Below, piece by piece: positions 4,924-7,215 of a stretch of 7,215 nt of DNA. The notes beneath the pieces were generated by a model that ran no database searches, was not told the origin of the DNA, and saw only the letters and a program-made list of their open reading frames with translations. The position numbers were made by a program, and so were the translations under genes. Origin of the DNA: Paracoccaceae bacterium (lineage in GTDB: Bacteria; Pseudomonadota; Alphaproteobacteria; Rhodobacterales; Rhodobacteraceae). Every line of letters begins with the position of its first letter. Position 1 is the first letter of the stretch. The stretch spans positions 1-7,215 of the forward strand of contig NVQY01000204.1 in the NCBI GenBank assembly GCA_002400675.1. The letters are read 5' to 3'.

Positions 4924-7215
4924 TGGCCCAACCTGTCCAGCAGGGCAGGCACATGCACCTGATCCGATTTGTAATTCCCGGTCAGCACATGCATCACCAG
5001 ATTGACGCCAAAACGGTACGCGATCTCGCGCTGTCGTTCCCCGGCGAAACCACGCCCGACCGGCAGCAAGGGGCGGCCATCGCGATCAATCGCCCAGGCC
5101 CCGGCCCAGTCATTGCCGCCGATCACCACCGGCGTCACCCCGTCATTGAGGTTGCGAAACGGCATGCCCTCGGCCTGTTCGGCGTCCGGTGGGGCGGCTT
5201 CGACCCAGACATCGCGGCTATTGTAGCGACCGGGGAAATCCTGCAACAGATAGAACGTGCGGGTCAGAACGTGGTCCCCCGGCAATGGTTCAAGCGGTGG
5301 AATGTCCAGCGGTGCTGCCAGTTTCTGCAACTTGCGCCCATTTGGGCTAGAGGTGCCAAACCGGGCAAAATTGGCATCACGGGTGTCGAACAGGATCAAC
5401 CCGCCCGAGCGCAGATAGGCGTTCAGCTTGGCATAAGCCTCGACCGACGGGATCGGTTGATCCGGGGTGATCGGCCAGTACAGCATGGGGAAAAACGCCA
5501 GTTCGTCCCGCTCAAGGTCGATGCCCATGGGCGTGCCCGGTTCAATTGACGTGCGAAAGAACAGCGTGTCCGACAGGCCCAGCAACCCGGCCTGCGCGAT
5601 GTCATCAACCTCTTTGTTGCCGGTCATAACATGCGCCAGCACCAGTTCAGAGGTGGCATCAATGGCAAACGTGGTGTCCTGTTCATCCTGCTGCGCCCAC
5701 GCGCCCTGCGGCATCGCCAGACCCAGCCCAATCACCAGACCCAACGCCGCCGTCCCTGCGCGCGCACCAATCCCGAGGCGACCCGTCAGGACCAACGAGG
5801 CGGCCACATCCAGCGCCAGCAACAACAACGCTAACCCCAGCAACGGCCCGCCCAACGGGACTTCGCCCTGTGCGCTTAGCCCCTCGACCGGAATACGGGC
5901 GGGCCAGTCGGCAGCCACCAACTCGCTATCAACCCCCAGCACATTACGCGCCAATACGCGATCTTCGCTGGCGTAGATTCCGGGGCGCAGGTCGGGGCCT
6001 AACGGGGCCTCGGCCAGCGCCGGGCCATCGACGCCGGGCAGGGTTGCGGCATCCACCAACTCTCCGAACCCGTTCAACACTTGTTTGGGAACCCATGTGG
6101 TGCCCTCCAGTTCACTGGCCTCGGGCGGTTTGGCCGACGACGACACCGCCAGTCGTTCCAACATTTCGACAAACAACCCCGACAAGGGTAAAGTGGACCA
6201 TTCGGCATTGGCAGTAACGTGAAACAACACCACCTGCCCCTGTCCCAGCGCCTTGCGCGTGACCAGCGGCGTGCCGTCACTGAGGGCGGCAATCACCCGG
6301 TCGGCAAGGGTCGGGTCCGGTTGCGCCACCACCTGCGAGGTGACCCTGACATCGGCTGGAATGCGCAGGCCGAAAAACGGCGATCCTTCGGCAAATGGTG
6401 CCAATTCCTTTGGCTCTCCCCAACTCATCGCGCCACCCACGCTGCGCCCCCCGGCGCGCAGGCGTACCGGCATCAGCGGGTGTTCGTCATCGCGGCTGAC
6501 ATCGCTTGCCGCCAGCCTTGGCCCGGCAAAACGCAGCAACATGCCGCCCTTTTCCACCCACGCGATCAGCGCAGCTTCGTCCGCGTCCGACAGGGCGGCC
6601 ACATCGGCCAGCACCACCACATCCGGGTTGGCAGCCATCAGATCGACAATCGCGCCCTCCAGCAAATCCGCGCTGGGCTGCAAGGCCTGCCGCAGGTAAT
6701 GCAGCGGCGACAACAGCTCCAACCCTTCGCGATCATCGCGCCCGGCGATCAGCGCCACTTCGCGCCGTCGCAGGCTGTCGTCGGTCAGGCTAAGGGCACC
6801 GGCGGATTTCTGGCCCTGTATTTCAAATCGCGTGATCCGCGCGCGCAGTTCCGCCGGCAGCGACAAGGCGGTTGTGGCGCTAAGCTCTCCGGCGGCGAAC
6901 TGTGCCGGGACGGCGGCCAGAACCCGCGCGGTCCCCGCCGGGTCGCGCCCCTGCGCCAGAATGGTCACCTCGCGCGCGGGGCCGGGATTTGAGCGCACCA
7001 CTCCCAGTTCAAACGCGCCGTTTTCATAGCGCGCCGGGGTCAGTCCCAGAATCGCGCCGCCGCTTTGAAACACCCGCACATCGCCGCGGGCCTCAAGGGC
7101 ACCAAGCATCCGGTCGCGGCCTTCATAGGCCAACCCGTCGCTTAGCCAGTTTGTGTCAAACCCGCCCTCGACCGTCGCCAGCGCGTTTAGCCCGGCGTCG
7201 ATCAATGCGGGCGAC
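4920..7215 (-). CDS. DUF4159 domain-containing membrane protein (BatA-like N-terminus off the edge), partial
   Basis: The frame is open through the right edge, so the 5' end is missing. A TTG at 7205-7203 could be read as a start, but codons for Ser-Pro-Ala precede it and homologues are longer (about 900 residues or more, from memory). Numbering from that TTG: residues 1-45 look like the end of a vWA domain (NWLSDGLAYEGRD). Residues about 149-352 resemble a GATase-like fold (PDVVVLADVAALSD, VEKGGMLLRFAGPRL, GQGQVVLFHVTANAEW). A membrane helix lies at 451-475 (PLLGLALLLLALDVAASLVL). After a short Arg-containing loop comes a second hydrophobic segment, 483-505, ending in AWAQQ like a signal-peptidase site. 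Residues about 512-745 are the DUF4159 domain (LYWPIT, LNAYLRSGGLILFDTRD, HVLTGNYKSDQVH). Positive-inside reasoning puts both large parts in the periplasm. No Cys is present in the visible part. Homologues usually carry two N-terminal BatA-type helices and follow MoxR ATPase and DUF58 genes. The function of DUF4159 is not established; involvement in a MoxR/vWA envelope complex is inferred from context. Confidence 0.88.
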   Translation of the reverse strand, partial: SPALIDAGLNALATVEGGFDTNWLSDGLAYEGRDRMLGALEARGDVRVFQSGGAILGLTPARYENGAFELGVVRSNPGPAREVTILAQGRDPAGTARVLAAVPAQFAAGELSATTALSLPAELRARITRFEIQGQKSAGALSLTDDSLRRREVALIAGRDDREGLELLSPLHYLRQALQPSADLLEGAIVDLMAANPDVVVLADVAALSDADEAALIAWVEKGGMLLRFAGPRLAASDVSRDDEHPLMPVRLRAGGRSVGGAMSWGEPKELAPFAEGSPFFGLRIPADVRVTSQVVAQPDPTLADRVIAALSDGTPLVTRKALGQGQVVLFHVTANAEWSTLPLSGLFVEMLERLAVSSSAKPPEASELEGTTWVPKQVLNGFGELVDAATLPGVDGPALAEAPLGPDLRPGIYASEDRVLARNVLGVDSELVAADWPARIPVEGLSAQGEVPLGGPLLGLALLLLALDVAASLVLTGRLGIGARAGTAALGLVIGLGLAMPQGAWAQQDEQDTTFAIDATSELVLAHVMTGNKEVDDIAQAGLLGLSDTLFFRTSIEPGTPMGIDLERDELAFFPMLYWPITPDQPIPSVEAYAKLNAYLRSGGLILFDTRDANFARFGTSSPNGRKLQKLAAPLDIPPLEPLPGDHVLTRTFYLLQDFPGRYNSRDVWVEAAPPDAEQAEGMPFRNLNDGVTPVVIGGNDWAGAWAIDRDGRPLLPVGRGFAGERQREIAYRFGVNLVMHVLTGNYKSDQVHVPALLDRLGQ

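Noticed and set aside
4731..5549. A 272-codon open frame on the plus strand opposite the junction of the two leftward genes.
   Set aside because: It runs antisense across two well-supported genes and their overlap, and its Gln/Arg/Pro/His-rich composition is typical of a shadow frame.
6219..6992. A 257-codon open frame on the plus strand opposite the DUF4159 gene.
   Set aside because: The composition is low in hydrophobic core residues and rich in Gln/His/Arg, no family is recognised, and the opposite strand encodes a coherent protein.
7203..7205. TTG as the start codon of the DUF4159 protein.
   Set aside because: The reading frame stays open to the right edge, the preceding codons give Ser-Pro-Ala, and the protein would begin in the middle of a vWA-like domain without its N-terminal membrane helices. 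The gene is simply cut by the window.

Overview
The window looks like chromosomal sequence from a GC-rich alphaproteobacterium, probably a member of the Rhodobacterales/Roseobacter group. The basis is the high GC content, the style of the proteins, and the two gene pairs, which I know from that group. The taxonomic call is from memory and was not searched. No RNA genes, insertion sequences, CRISPR arrays or phage genes are visible. Coding density is close to 99%, and no stretch above 300 bases lacks a gene.

Layout. The left half reads rightward. It holds the C-terminal 257 residues of a bacterial alpha-2-macroglobulin (YfhM type), whose start lies off the left edge. This gene overlaps by 4 bases a complete pbpC, which encodes penicillin-binding protein 1C with a GT51 transglycosylase, a transpeptidase and a C-terminal BiPBP_C domain. 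A 67-base gap follows, carrying a perfect AT-rich palindrome that probably terminates transcription in both directions. The right half reads leftward. It holds a DUF4159 membrane protein cut by the right edge, which overlaps by 4 bases a complete 680-residue membrane protein. That protein combines a von Willebrand factor A (vWA) domain with a glutamine-amidotransferase-like fold.

How the genes work together. The A2M/PbpC pair is a known proteobacterial linkage. The accepted model is a periplasmic protease trap made together with a peptidoglycan synthase that could help repair the breached wall. The two leftward genes belong to the MoxR-DUF58-DUF4159-vWA/GATase type of cluster, whose biochemical role is not established. 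The MoxR ATPase and DUF58 genes would be expected beyond the right edge. The promoters of both operons also lie outside the window.

The most interesting part is the leftward pair. Both proteins appear to place vWA and amidotransferase-like modules in the periplasm. The 680-residue protein has a complete MIDAS metal site, but neither protein contains a single cysteine, so neither can be a Cys-dependent amidotransferase. The DUF4159 protein also carries an internal segment resembling a signal peptide, which looks like the scar of a gene fusion.
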